Source of the DNA: Pseudomonadota bacterium
GTDB taxonomy: Bacteria > Pseudomonadota > Alphaproteobacteria > Acetobacterales > Acetobacteraceae
Direction of reading: 5' to 3'
DNA length: 64,000 bases
NCBI GenBank assembly: GCA_021818505.1
Contig: JAKADX010000002.1
Location: 62,001 to 126,000 of the forward strand
A program made the position numbers and the translations under genes. Shown piece by piece: positions 31,965 through 39,305 of this stretch. Position 1 is the first letter of the stretch; every line of letters begins with the position of its first letter. A model generated the notes under the pieces. It worked only from the letters and a program-made list of their open reading frames with translations. It searched no databases and was not told the origin of the DNA.

Positions 31965-33287
31965 ATGGGCATCCAGAACTTTCCCGCCGCCTTGCAGCCG
32001 ATCATCCAGCAGGGCTTCCTGGAGCGCGAGTTCCAGGCCGCGCTGAGCAGCAAGCTCGGCTACCGCGCCGTCGCCGACCGTGAGGAGTTCGCCGTCGGCA
32101 TCGGCGAGACGCTGACCAAGACGCGCGCGGGACTGAAGCCCAGCATCACCACGCCGCTGGCGCCGGCGACCAACACCAACCTCGACAACGGGCTGACGCC
32201 GGCGAGCTTCGGCGTGGAGCAGTACACGCTCACGCTGAACTTCTACGCCGCCACCGCCGACCTCAACATCGTCACCAGCCGCGTCGGCATCGCCAGCCAG
32301 TTCCTGCTGAATGCCGCGATCAACGGCGAGCAGGCGGCGCGCAGCCTGGACGAACTCGCGCGCAACGCGCTGTTCGCCGCGTATTTCGGCGGCAACACGC
32401 GCGTGCGCACGGCGCTTTCCACCGCGCAGCCGACGGTGGAGGTGGACGACATCCGCGGGTTTCAGTCCGTCTTCGTCAATGGCGTGCAGCAGCCGGTGAG
32501 TGCGGCCAATCCGCTGGCCGTGATGGTGGGCGCGGATCAGTACACGCTGGTCGGCGTGACGGCGGACGCGAGCAATGTCTCGATGGCGCCGAACGGGATT
32601 TCCGGCACGCTGACCTTCTCCGCCAACGTCTCCACGACCGACGGTGCGGCCGGGGCGACGGTGCAGGCGGCGACCGCGAGTGCGATCCTGCGGCCGAACG
32701 CGCGCACCAACACCTCCCTGGTGCAGTCCACCGACCAGCTCGACATGAGCACGCTGCTGGCGGCGGTGGCGACGCTGCGGCAGAACGCGGTGCCGGAGAT
32801 CGACGGCGCCTACAACTGCTATCTCGATCCGCAGAGCGCGCGGCAGTTGTTCAACGACCAGGCGTTCCAGCGCCTGTTCACCGGGGCCACCAGCGCCAAC
32901 GCGGTGTACAAGCGCGGCATGGTCAACGACTTCCTCGGCCTGCGCTTCGTGCCGACGACGGAGGCGTTCGTGCAGGCGCATCCGACGATCAACGGCGCCT
33001 TGATCCGCCGGCCGATCGTGTGCGGCAAGGGCGCACTGATCGAGGGCGACTTCGCCGGCATGGACAAGGCCGACGTGGCGCCGAAGGACGCCATCGTGTC
33101 GATGGTCGATAACGTCGCGATGGTGACGCGCGAGCCGATCGACCGCCTGCAACAGATCATCGCGCAGAGCTGGTACTGGATTGGCGGTTTCGTCGCCCCG
33201 TCCGACACCACGACCACGCCGACGACGGTGCCGACCGCGACCAACTCCGCGTTCAAGCGCGCGGTGATGATCGAGCACATCGGCTAG
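31965..33287 (+). CDS. Probable major capsid protein
   Basis: 440 residues, preceded by GAGGACCGAC. The position after the scaffold and length suit a capsid protein. GIQNFPAALQPIIQQGFLER opens a mobile N-arm. LNFYAATADLNIVTSRVGI and AINGEQAARSLDELARNALF look like the spine helix and P-domain. An Ala/Thr/Val-rich insertion (about 165-250, VTADASNVSMAPNGISGTL) may be a surface domain. YNCYLDPQSARQLFNDQAFQRLF and GMVNDFLGLRF are typical of coat proteins of large-capsid families. The Thr-rich DTTTTPTTVPT near the C-terminus is a flexible linker. Confidence 0.8.
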   Translation: MGIQNFPAALQPIIQQGFLEREFQAALSSKLGYRAVADREEFAVGIGETLTKTRAGLKPSITTPLAPATNTNLDNGLTPASFGVEQYTLTLNFYAATADLNIVTSRVGIASQFLLNAAINGEQAARSLDELARNALFAAYFGGNTRVRTALSTAQPTVEVDDIRGFQSVFVNGVQQPVSAANPLAVMVGADQYTLVGVTADASNVSMAPNGISGTLTFSANVSTTDGAAGATVQAATASAILRPNARTNTSLVQSTDQLDMSTLLAAVATLRQNAVPEIDGAYNCYLDPQSARQLFNDQAFQRLFTGATSANAVYKRGMVNDFLGLRFVPTTEAFVQAHPTINGALIRRPIVCGKGALIEGDFAGMDKADVAPKDAIVSMVDNVAMVTREPIDRLQQIIAQSWYWIGGFVAPSDTTTTPTTVPTATNSAFKRAVMIEHIG

Positions 33288-33288
33288 C

Positions 33289-33394
33289 CCCTCACCCCGG
33301 CCCTCTCCCGCAGGCGGGAGAGGGAGAAGAGTCGCTGCGGATGCCTGCCCTCTTCCGCTTGCGGGAGAGGGTGGCGCGCAGCGCCGGGTGAGGG
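33289..33394. repeat. REP-like pair after the capsid gene
   Basis: CCCTCACCCCGGCCCTCTCCCGC-ag-GCGGGAGAGGG is followed by an inverse copy (TCTTCCGCTTGCGGGAGAGGG) and CCGGGTGAGGG. It begins right after the capsid stop and may attenuate or insulate transcription between the highly expressed capsid gene and downstream genes. Confidence 0.87.
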
Positions 33395-33412
33395 CGGGGC
33401 ACGAGGCAGCAG

Positions 33413-33790
33413 ATGGCATTCACATCGGCGCAGGCGGCGGACATCCGCCGCTTCTGCGGCTATCCCGCATACGGCGCGGGGCCGGCGGGGTTTCAGGGCT
33501 GGCGGTTCTTCACCGCCTACGGGCTGCTGGAATTCCGCATCAACAACCTCAGCACGGACGAGGAGAACGTGGTCAGCAACTATCTCGTCCAGCTCAACGT
33601 GCTTGAGGGCGCGGTGACGGAGAGCGGCGAGCGGCTCGATACCGCGCAGGCGTCGATCTGGACGCGCAATCCGGCCGAATTGCGCGAACGCATCGCGCTG
33701 TTCGACACCTGGCGGCGGCGGCTGTGCGGGTTTCTCGGCTTGCCGCCGGGACCGGCCCTGGGCGACGGCACGCTGCGCGTGGTGGTGTGA
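33413..33790 (+). CDS. Probable head-tail connector protein
   Basis: 125 residues. It sits directly after the capsid gene, the usual place of a head-completion protein, and overlaps the next gene by one base (TGATG). Mostly helical, with an aromatic N-terminal region (FCGYPAYGAGPAGFQGWRFF) and C-terminal LREFDTWRRRL-like helix (ALFDTWRRRLCGFLGLPPG). No motif identifies it beyond context. Function by position only. Confidence 0.6.
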   Translation: MAFTSAQAADIRRFCGYPAYGAGPAGFQGWRFFTAYGLLEFRINNLSTDEENVVSNYLVQLNVLEGAVTESGERLDTAQASIWTRNPAELRERIALFDTWRRRLCGFLGLPPGPALGDGTLRVVV

Positions 33791-34446
33791 TGCTGCCAGG
33801 TCGCAATGTGCCGGACGCGATCCGGCGGGGGCTGGGGCTGGCGGCGCGCGGGGCGGGCGACTGGTGCGACCTGTATCGCGCGACCTCGGCCGAGATGCCG
33901 CTGGCGATCGGCAACCGCGCGATGCGGCTGCCCGCCGCGTTCGTCGCGGTGTCGAACCCGCAGGCGGCGGTTTCGTACGGAGCCGCGGTCTGGCAGGGAA
34001 TTTTCGATGCCGGCTATGCGCGGCCGGGCGATTATCTGGTCGGCAACGACGGCGTGTTCTTCATCGCCTCGATGCCGCGGCTGGGGCCGGTGCTGTGCGT
34101 CAAGGCGAACCGCACGGTGACGCTGGAGCGGCCGAACCCGCCTTCGCTGGCGGGGCTGACGCGCTATGGCGGCGTGCAGCAGGCGCAGACGACGGCGCTG
34201 ATGACGGCGTGGCCGGCGAGCGTGCTGGCGCGTCAGCGCGACGGCGGGCGCGGCGCGCTGCCGGGCGACGCGCCGGGGGTCACGGGCGGCGCGGGCGGCT
34301 GGGAAGTGCTGATGCCCGGCACGCCGGGCGTGCTGCTGCGGCCAGGCGATCTGGTGCGCGACGATCTCGGCCGCACCGCGGTGCTGTCGGGGACGGAGCT
34401 GACCGCGCTCGGCTGGCGATTGTTCGCACGGCAGGCGGGAAGCTGA
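33790..34446 (+). CDS. Phage neck/tail-completion protein, unassigned
   Basis: 218 residues from ATG 33790, overlapping the previous stop and the next start by one base each (TGATG both times), so translation is coupled. Contents look mixed alpha/beta: GDWCDLYRATSAEMPLAIG, then GDYLVGNDGVFFIASMPRLG, then a Gly-rich stretch and LMPGTPGVLLRPGDLVRDDL. The last part resembles a small beta-barrel. Its place between connector and sheath suggests a neck or tail-terminator role. Confidence 0.55.
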   Translation: MLPGRNVPDAIRRGLGLAARGAGDWCDLYRATSAEMPLAIGNRAMRLPAAFVAVSNPQAAVSYGAAVWQGIFDAGYARPGDYLVGNDGVFFIASMPRLGPVLCVKANRTVTLERPNPPSLAGLTRYGGVQQAQTTALMTAWPASVLARQRDGGRGALPGDAPGVTGGAGGWEVLMPGTPGVLLRPGDLVRDDLGRTAVLSGTELTALGWRLFARQAGS

Positions 34447-35279
34447 TGGCCGATCAGGCGGATGTCGAAGCGGCGCTGGCCGGCATCGTCGGCGGGGCGC
34501 TGTATCCGAGCGGGCTGGAAGCCGGCTGCGTCGTGCCCGGTGCCGTCGTGCGCATCTATCGCGGCTGGCCGACGCCGGCCGCGCTGGACGCCGATCTTGC
34601 AGCCGGGCGCGTCAATGTCAGCGTCGGCGGCGTGCCGGGATCGACGCGGCTGACGACGCGCTATCCCGACCAGTGGCGTGTGGTGAAGCCGGCGGTGCCG
34701 GTGCTGTCGGCATCGGTTGCGGCTGGCGTCGCGACCTTTGCCGGTACGGCAACGCTGGGTCAGCTCGCCGCGCTGCTGGTCGATGGGCGCGCGGCCGTGC
34801 ATCGCACCGAGGCGGGCGACACGCCGGCGAGCGTGGCCGCGGCGCTGGCCGGCGAGTTGCGGCAGGTCGGCGTGAGCGCCACGGCGAACGGCGCCGCCGT
34901 GACCGTGAGTGGCGCGCGCAGCGTGGTGGCGCGCATCGTCGCCGACCAGGTGGCGACGCGCGAGACGCGGCGGCAGTTGCAGCATTTCGCGGTGACGTGC
35001 TGGTGCGCCGATCCGCCGACGCGCGACGCGATCGGCGCCGCCATCGACGCGGCACTGTCGGGCATCGACTTCGTCGGCCTGCCGGACGGATCGAGCGGAC
35101 GGGTGCTGTTCGTCGCCTCCGTCACTTCCGACCGCTGGGAGGATGCGACGCTGTATCGCCGCGAACTGACCTACAGCGTCGAATACGCGACCACGATCAC
35201 CGCGACGCAGCCGAGCATGATCGTGGGCGGGACGCAGATTTCGCCCGAAGGTAGCACGATCGCCAACCTGCTGGGCTGA
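34446..35279 (+). CDS. Phage structural protein upstream of sheath, possible tail terminator
   Basis: 277 residues from ATG 34446. The first 70 residues (MADQADVEAALAGIVGGALY, RIYRGWPTP) and the last 100 (QLQHFAVTCWCADPPTRDAI, RRELTYSVEYATTI) flank a repetitive central module (VSASVAAGVATFAGTATLGQ, then DTPASVAAALAGELRQVGVS). That module resembles the FG-loop or flagellin-IN-like segments also seen in the long fibre. The C-terminal YSVEYATT- strand pattern is typical of tail terminators. By position and size it is a tail-completion or terminator candidate. Confidence 0.5.
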   Translation: MADQADVEAALAGIVGGALYPSGLEAGCVVPGAVVRIYRGWPTPAALDADLAAGRVNVSVGGVPGSTRLTTRYPDQWRVVKPAVPVLSASVAAGVATFAGTATLGQLAALLVDGRAAVHRTEAGDTPASVAAALAGELRQVGVSATANGAAVTVSGARSVVARIVADQVATRETRRQLQHFAVTCWCADPPTRDAIGAAIDAALSGIDFVGLPDGSSGRVLFVASVTSDRWEDATLYRRELTYSVEYATTITATQPSMIVGGTQISPEGSTIANLLG

Positions 35280-35297
35280 CCGCAAAGGAGAGACAGA

Positions 35298-36869
35298 ATG
35301 CCGATCGTGCAGCAGGGCAGCATCAACACGACCGCGCTGGTGGTGCCCGACCTCTATGTCCAGATCGTGCCGCCGCAGAACCTGGTGCTGAACGGCGTGC
35401 CGACCGACATCGTCGGGATCGTCGGCAGCGCGAGCTGGGGGCCGGTGGGCCAGCCGGTGATCGTCGGCGGCATGGCCGACTATGCTGTCGCGTTCGGCCC
35501 GGTGATGGCGCGCACATACGACATGGGCACGCAGGTCGCGACGGCGGTGCAGCAGGGTGCGCAGAACTTCCGCTGCGTGCGCGTGACCGACGGCACGGAC
35601 AGCGCGGCGTCGCTGGCGCTGCCGTCGATCGGGTTCACGTTCACCGCCGCCTATACCGGCAGCCTGGGCAACCAGATCAGCGTGGCACTGAGCAGCGGGT
35701 CGAAGGCGAACACCTGGCGGCTGACGGTGGCGCTGCCGGGTCTGGTGCCGGAGGTGTACGACAACATCGCAGGCAGCGGTGCGGCATTCTGGCAGGCGCT
35801 GGCAAGTGCGGTGAATGCCGGGCAGGGGCCGCAGCGCGGACCGAGCGCGCTGGTGACGGCCGATGCCGGCGTGGCGAATGTGGCACCGGCGGCGTTCAGC
35901 TACGCGTTCAGCAGCGGCACGCCGGGCAATGACGGGGCGGCCGGCGTCAACGCGGGCGTGCTGGTGGGGTCGGACGTGATCCCACGCAAGGGCATGTATG
36001 CGCTGCGTGGCCAGGGGTGCAGCATCGCGCTGCTGGCGGACGCCGATGACGCGACGCAGTGGACGACGCAGGCGGCGTTCGGGCTGTCCGAAGGCATCTA
36101 CATGATCCTGACCGGCCCGGCCGGGGACACCATCGCCAATGCGGTCAGCACCAAGCAGTCGGTGGGGCTCGATACCTACGCCTGCAAGCTGATGTTCGGC
36201 GACTGGATCTGGTGGAACGATCCGGTGAACGCGGTGCTGCGCGTGGTTTCGCCGCAGGGTTTCGTGGCGGGGCGCTTGGCCAATCTCTCGCCCGAGCAGT
36301 CGAGCCTGAACAAGCCGCTCTATGCCGTGGTGGGCAGCCAGAAATCCGGCGCGCCGGGCAGCGGGCAGAACAGCAGCTACGCCACCGCCGACCTCGCGGC
36401 GCTGTTGCAGGCGGGGATCGACGTGATCGCCAATCCGCAGCCGGGTGGCGCGTTCTGGGGCGTGCGCGGCGGGCACAACGCCAGCAGCAATGCCGCGACC
36501 AACGGCGACAACTACACGCGGCTGACCAACTACATCGCCGCCACGCTTGCCTCCGGCATGGGGCAGTATGTCGGGCAGGTCATCAATGCCACGTTGTTCC
36601 AGCGCATCCGTGCCACGCAACTGAGTTTTCTGCAGAACATGCTGAGCCAGGGGATGCTGGGCAGCACCGACGGCAGCCTGCCGTACAGCGTGATCTGCGA
36701 CACGTCGAACAACCCGACCAGCCGCACGTCGCTGGGTTACGTGCAGTCGGACGCGCAGGTGCAGTACCAGGCGATCAACGAGAAGTTCATCGTCAACATC
36801 GAGGGCGGGCAGACCGTGCAGGTGGCGACACAGGTGTTGCCGGGCACGCCGGGGGCGCTGGCGGCGTAA
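35298..36869 (+). CDS. Contractile tail sheath protein
   Basis: 523 residues, usual for sheath, preceded by AAAGGAGAGACAGA. The N-terminal domain has GVPTDIVGIVGSASWGPVGQP and the middle is variable. The C-terminal conserved domain carries GVRGGHNASSNAATNGDNYT, RLTNYIAATL and the end IVNIEGGQTVQVATQVLPG. These are hallmarks of the gpFI/gp18-type sheath that contracts around the tube. Its presence defines the element as myovirus-like rather than RcGTA-like. Confidence 0.93.
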   Translation: MPIVQQGSINTTALVVPDLYVQIVPPQNLVLNGVPTDIVGIVGSASWGPVGQPVIVGGMADYAVAFGPVMARTYDMGTQVATAVQQGAQNFRCVRVTDGTDSAASLALPSIGFTFTAAYTGSLGNQISVALSSGSKANTWRLTVALPGLVPEVYDNIAGSGAAFWQALASAVNAGQGPQRGPSALVTADAGVANVAPAAFSYAFSSGTPGNDGAAGVNAGVLVGSDVIPRKGMYALRGQGCSIALLADADDATQWTTQAAFGLSEGIYMILTGPAGDTIANAVSTKQSVGLDTYACKLMFGDWIWWNDPVNAVLRVVSPQGFVAGRLANLSPEQSSLNKPLYAVVGSQKSGAPGSGQNSSYATADLAALLQAGIDVIANPQPGGAFWGVRGGHNASSNAATNGDNYTRLTNYIAATLASGMGQYVGQVINATLFQRIRATQLSFLQNMLSQGMLGSTDGSLPYSVICDTSNNPTSRTSLGYVQSDAQVQYQAINEKFIVNIEGGQTVQVATQVLPGTPGALAA

Positions 36870-36881
36870 GGGGAGAGCAGG

Positions 36882-37310
36882 ATGTCGGGCAACACATTCT
36901 CGGTCGGCCGCGACTGTCAGGTCGTGGTGATGGGGCCGTACGGGCGCGTCGATCTGACGCATGTCACCGGCTTCGAGAGCCGGCAGCTCACCGCCTCGGT
37001 GCGCGTCGATCGCATCGACGGCACGCATCTGGGCGCGGAGCTGCCGAAGGGCTGGGAGGGGCAGTTCGATCTGGAACGCGGCAGTTCGGCGGCCGAGGAT
37101 TTCATCGCGCGGGTGGAGGCGGATTTCTACGCCGGCCGCGCGCCGGCGGCGGGCACGATGTATCAGTACATCGCGGAGTCCGATGGTTCCACCAGCACCT
37201 ATCAGTTCGACGGTGCCGTGTTCCGGTTGTCGCACGCCGGCGCGTGGAAGGGTGATGCCAGCGTCAGGCAGCGGCTGGAGTTCTTCGCATCGACAAGGAC
37301 GCGGCTGTGA
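36882..37310 (+). CDS. Tail tube protein
   Basis: 142 residues, 12 bp after the sheath and preceded by GGGGAGAGCAGG. A small all-beta tube monomer: FSVGRDCQVVVMGPYGRVDL, a VTGFESRQLTASVRVDRIDG segment, and YQFDGAVFRLSHAGAWKGDA near the end. Pairing with the upstream sheath is diagnostic. The stop overlaps the GTG start of the chaperone (GTGA). Confidence 0.88.
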   Translation: MSGNTFSVGRDCQVVVMGPYGRVDLTHVTGFESRQLTASVRVDRIDGTHLGAELPKGWEGQFDLERGSSAAEDFIARVEADFYAGRAPAAGTMYQYIAESDGSTSTYQFDGAVFRLSHAGAWKGDASVRQRLEFFASTRTRL

Positions 37311-37666
37311 GCGACACGCCCTCCGCCCGGCTGATCGCGGCGGCGCAGGCAGCGCCAGCGGCGATCGACGCGACCGGGCGGCACCTCTCGCTGCGGCGGC
37401 TGACGGCGCTGGACAAGCTGCGGCTGTACAAGGCCGCGGGTCCGGCGCTGGCGCAGAACGCGCCGTGGATGGGGGTGGCCCTGCTGGCCGCGAGTGTCAC
37501 CGCGATCGACGACATTCCCGTCCCGGCGCCGGCGACCGAGACGCAGATCGAGGCGCTGGTCGGCCGGCTCGGCGAGGACGGGCTGGCGGCGGTAGCCGAT
37601 GCGCTGACGCTGCCGGCGGACGGCGTGGAGGACGCGGCGGGAAACTCGCCCGGCACCCCGACTTGA
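37307..37666 (+). CDS. Tail assembly chaperone, unshifted form
   Basis: 119 residues from GTG 37307, which overlaps the tube stop by four bases. Mostly helical (LRRLTALDKLRLYKAAGPALAQ; ETQIEALVGRLGEDGLAAVADAL), consistent with a gpG-type chaperone that binds tape-measure protein. Its end, GNSPGTPT then TGA, lies just after the slippery heptamer. The -1 shifted product is described separately. Confidence 0.75.
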   Translation: MSDTPSARLIAAAQAAPAAIDATGRHLSLRRLTALDKLRLYKAAGPALAQNAPWMGVALLAASVTAIDDIPVPAPATETQIEALVGRLGEDGLAAVADALTLPADGVEDAAGNSPGTPT

Positions 37667-37815
37667 TCGACTGCCTCTATCTGGTCAGGAACGGGGTGCC
37701 GTTCGACGTGGCGTTCGCGCTGGATGCGGCGGAGCGCCTGGCGTTCGTCGTCGCGTTCGGCGAACTCGACGGCGGCAGCTACGACTTTGCCGCGCGGCGG
37801 TGGAGGGACGGGTGA
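37307..37815 (+). CDS. Tail assembly chaperone, -1 frameshift fusion form
   Basis: After the slippery site at 37639-37645, a -1 shift continues as GKLARHPDLIDCLYLVRNGV, then FDVAFALDAAERLAFVVAFG and FAARRWRDG, about 169 residues in total. This is the gpG/gpGT arrangement known from many tailed phages. The extension has the D-A-xx-L-A-F-V-V pattern of the short T domain. The stop (37813-37815) overlaps the next ATG (TGATG), so the fusion frame is translationally coupled to the next gene. Confidence 0.72.
37639..37645 (+). promoter_or_regulatory. Programmed -1 frameshift slippery heptamer
   Basis: GGGAAAC in the register G-GGA-AAC relative to the 0-frame is a canonical X-XXY-YYZ site. The 0-frame stop follows 18 bases later and the -1 frame is open to 37815. 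A stimulatory structure may form in the GC-rich sequence that follows. Confidence 0.72.
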
Positions 37816-38564
37816 TGGCCGACCGGCTGCACGCGCACGCGCTCGGGGCGGCGGAGCGGATGCTCGGGCCGATGGCGCGGGCGGCGAGGAAGGTGATGGG
37901 CGCGGCGGCGGGGCCGGCGGTGCCGCGTACGCGGCGGCGGCCGGCGACGGTGATGGCGGCCGAGGCAAAGCCGGCGCTGGCGCCGCGTCGGGTGACGGGC
38001 GCGGTTCATGTGATGCCCACGCACCCTCACCCCGGCCCTCTCCCGCAAGCGGGAGAGGGAGCGGTAAGCAAGCGACGGCCTGCTTTCCCTGTCCCGATTG
38101 CGAAAGAGGATGGTGCGTGGCTCCGGGCGAGCGAGGCGCCGGTTCCGCCGGCGCACCCGCCGCGCCGGGTGGCGGCTGTGACGCCGTCGTTACCCGTGCG
38201 GGCGTCATCGACACCGCCGCCGCTCCCCCTCCTGCTCGCGGGAGAGGGCCGGGGTGAGGGCAGGCCGGCAGCGCCCGGGCAGGTTCCAGCGAGACCGATG
38301 CCGGTGGTTCCGCCGCTCGCGGTGCCGCCGAGGCGGGAGCCGGCGCTGCCGCCGCCGCGCGCAGCCGACACGGCCGCCCCGCCACCGCCGGCCGCCCCGC
38401 CGCCCGCGCCGGCGCCGCTGGACGAGGCGAGGCTTGGCCGCTGGCTCGCCGAGCATCTGGCGGAGGAGACGCGGCGGCCGGCGCGGGGGGCGACGGGGTT
38501 CGACCCGCGGCTCTCGCCCGGCTGGCCGGGGACGCTGCAAGGCCCGTGGGGCTGGGGAGGGTGA
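37815..38564 (+). CDS. Proline-rich protein in the tape-measure position
   Basis: 249 residues from ATG 37815. The position directly after the frameshifting chaperone is where tape-measure genes sit, but this protein is short and Pro/Ala/Arg-rich, without long coiled coils or membrane segments. Residues about 70-150 are translated REP-like repeats (HPHPGPLPQAGEGA; LPLLLAGEGRGEG). Unique parts remain at the N-terminus (RLHAHALGAAERMLGPMARA) and C-terminus (DEARLGRWLAEHLAEETRRP). It may be a degenerate or replaced tape measure, or an unrelated minor tail protein. Expression is plausible since the frame is kept open. Confidence 0.6.
   Translation: MADRLHAHALGAAERMLGPMARAARKVMGAAAGPAVPRTRRRPATVMAAEAKPALAPRRVTGAVHVMPTHPHPGPLPQAGEGAVSKRRPAFPVPIAKEDGAWLRASEAPVPPAHPPRRVAAVTPSLPVRASSTPPPLPLLLAGEGRGEGRPAAPGQVPARPMPVVPPLAVPPRREPALPPPRAADTAAPPPPAAPPPAPAPLDEARLGRWLAEHLAEETRRPARGATGFDPRLSPGWPGTLQGPWGWGG
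38024..38260. repeat. REP-like units inserted in frame inside a gene
   Basis: A unit at 38024-38061 (CCCTCACCCCGGCCCTCTCCCGC-aa-GCGGGAGAGGG), a decayed second arm near 38090-38113, and a third arm at 38227-38260 ending GAGGGCCGGGGTGAGGG. They are read through in frame by the proline-rich protein. Confidence 0.8.
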
Positions 38565-38567
38565 GGG

Positions 38568-39251
38568 ATGGCGGATTTCCTGCTGCTCGGGCCAGTGACG
38601 TTCCAGAGCTTCGAGCTGCCGCCGCGCATCGGCTTCGGCGGCGAGCAGCGGCTGGCGGTGCATCGGCTGCCGGGCGGGGCGCGGGTGATCGACGCGATGG
38701 GGCCGGACGATGCGCCGATCGCCTGGGCGGGCGCGTTCAGCGGGCCGGACGCGGCCGATCGGGCGCGGCTGCTCGACCTGTTGCGCGCCGAGGGGCTGCC
38801 GCTGCCGCTGGCCTGGGATGCCTTCGCCTATCTGGTGGTGATCGCGGCGTTCGAGGCGAGCTATGAGCGGCCGAACTGGGTGCCGTACCGGCTCGCCTGC
38901 GTCGTGCTGGCCGATCAGACGCAGGTGGCGATGGCACTCGCCGCGCCGCTCGTGAGCACGGTGGCAGCCGATCTCGGCGCGGCGACGGCGGTGGATACCT
39001 CGGCTGCCTCGGCGGCGCTGGCCGCACCGGGGGCGACCACGTTGGGCACCTCGGCCTATGGCTCGGTGGTCGCGGCGGTGGGGGCGGCGCAGGCGTCGGC
39101 GGCCTCCGGCGTGAGCAGTGCCGGGGCGGCGCTGATGGCCGCGGACGATCCGGTGAGTGCGGCGACGGCGGCGGGTCAATTGGCGCAGATGGCCGATGCC
39201 AACGGATTTCTCTCCCGCGCCGCCGCCAACCTTGCGAACGCCACCAGTTGA
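38568..39251 (+). CDS. Baseplate/tail protein (gp53-like), with Ala-rich C-terminus
   Basis: 227 residues, 3 bp after the previous stop. Residues 1-110 are an ordered module: FLLLGPVTFQSFELPPRIGF, then QRLAVHRLPGGARVIDAMG, then a WAGAFSGPDA segment and DAFAYLVVIAAFEASYERPN. In related clusters this module precedes a LysM tail protein and a gpD-like hub. The C-terminal half is Ala/Ser/Thr low-complexity and probably helical (AAVGAAQASAASGVSSAGAA). It would sit at the tail tip or baseplate. Assignment is by similarity in order and sequence pattern only. Confidence 0.65.
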   Translation: MADFLLLGPVTFQSFELPPRIGFGGEQRLAVHRLPGGARVIDAMGPDDAPIAWAGAFSGPDAADRARLLDLLRAEGLPLPLAWDAFAYLVVIAAFEASYERPNWVPYRLACVVLADQTQVAMALAAPLVSTVAADLGAATAVDTSAASAALAAPGATTLGTSAYGSVVAAVGAAQASAASGVSSAGAALMAADDPVSAATAAGQLAQMADANGFLSRAAANLANATS

Positions 39252-39305
39252 GCGGGTCGCTGGACGTGGGCGCGGGCGGTATGCCATGCGTCGGCCGACG
39301 AAACC

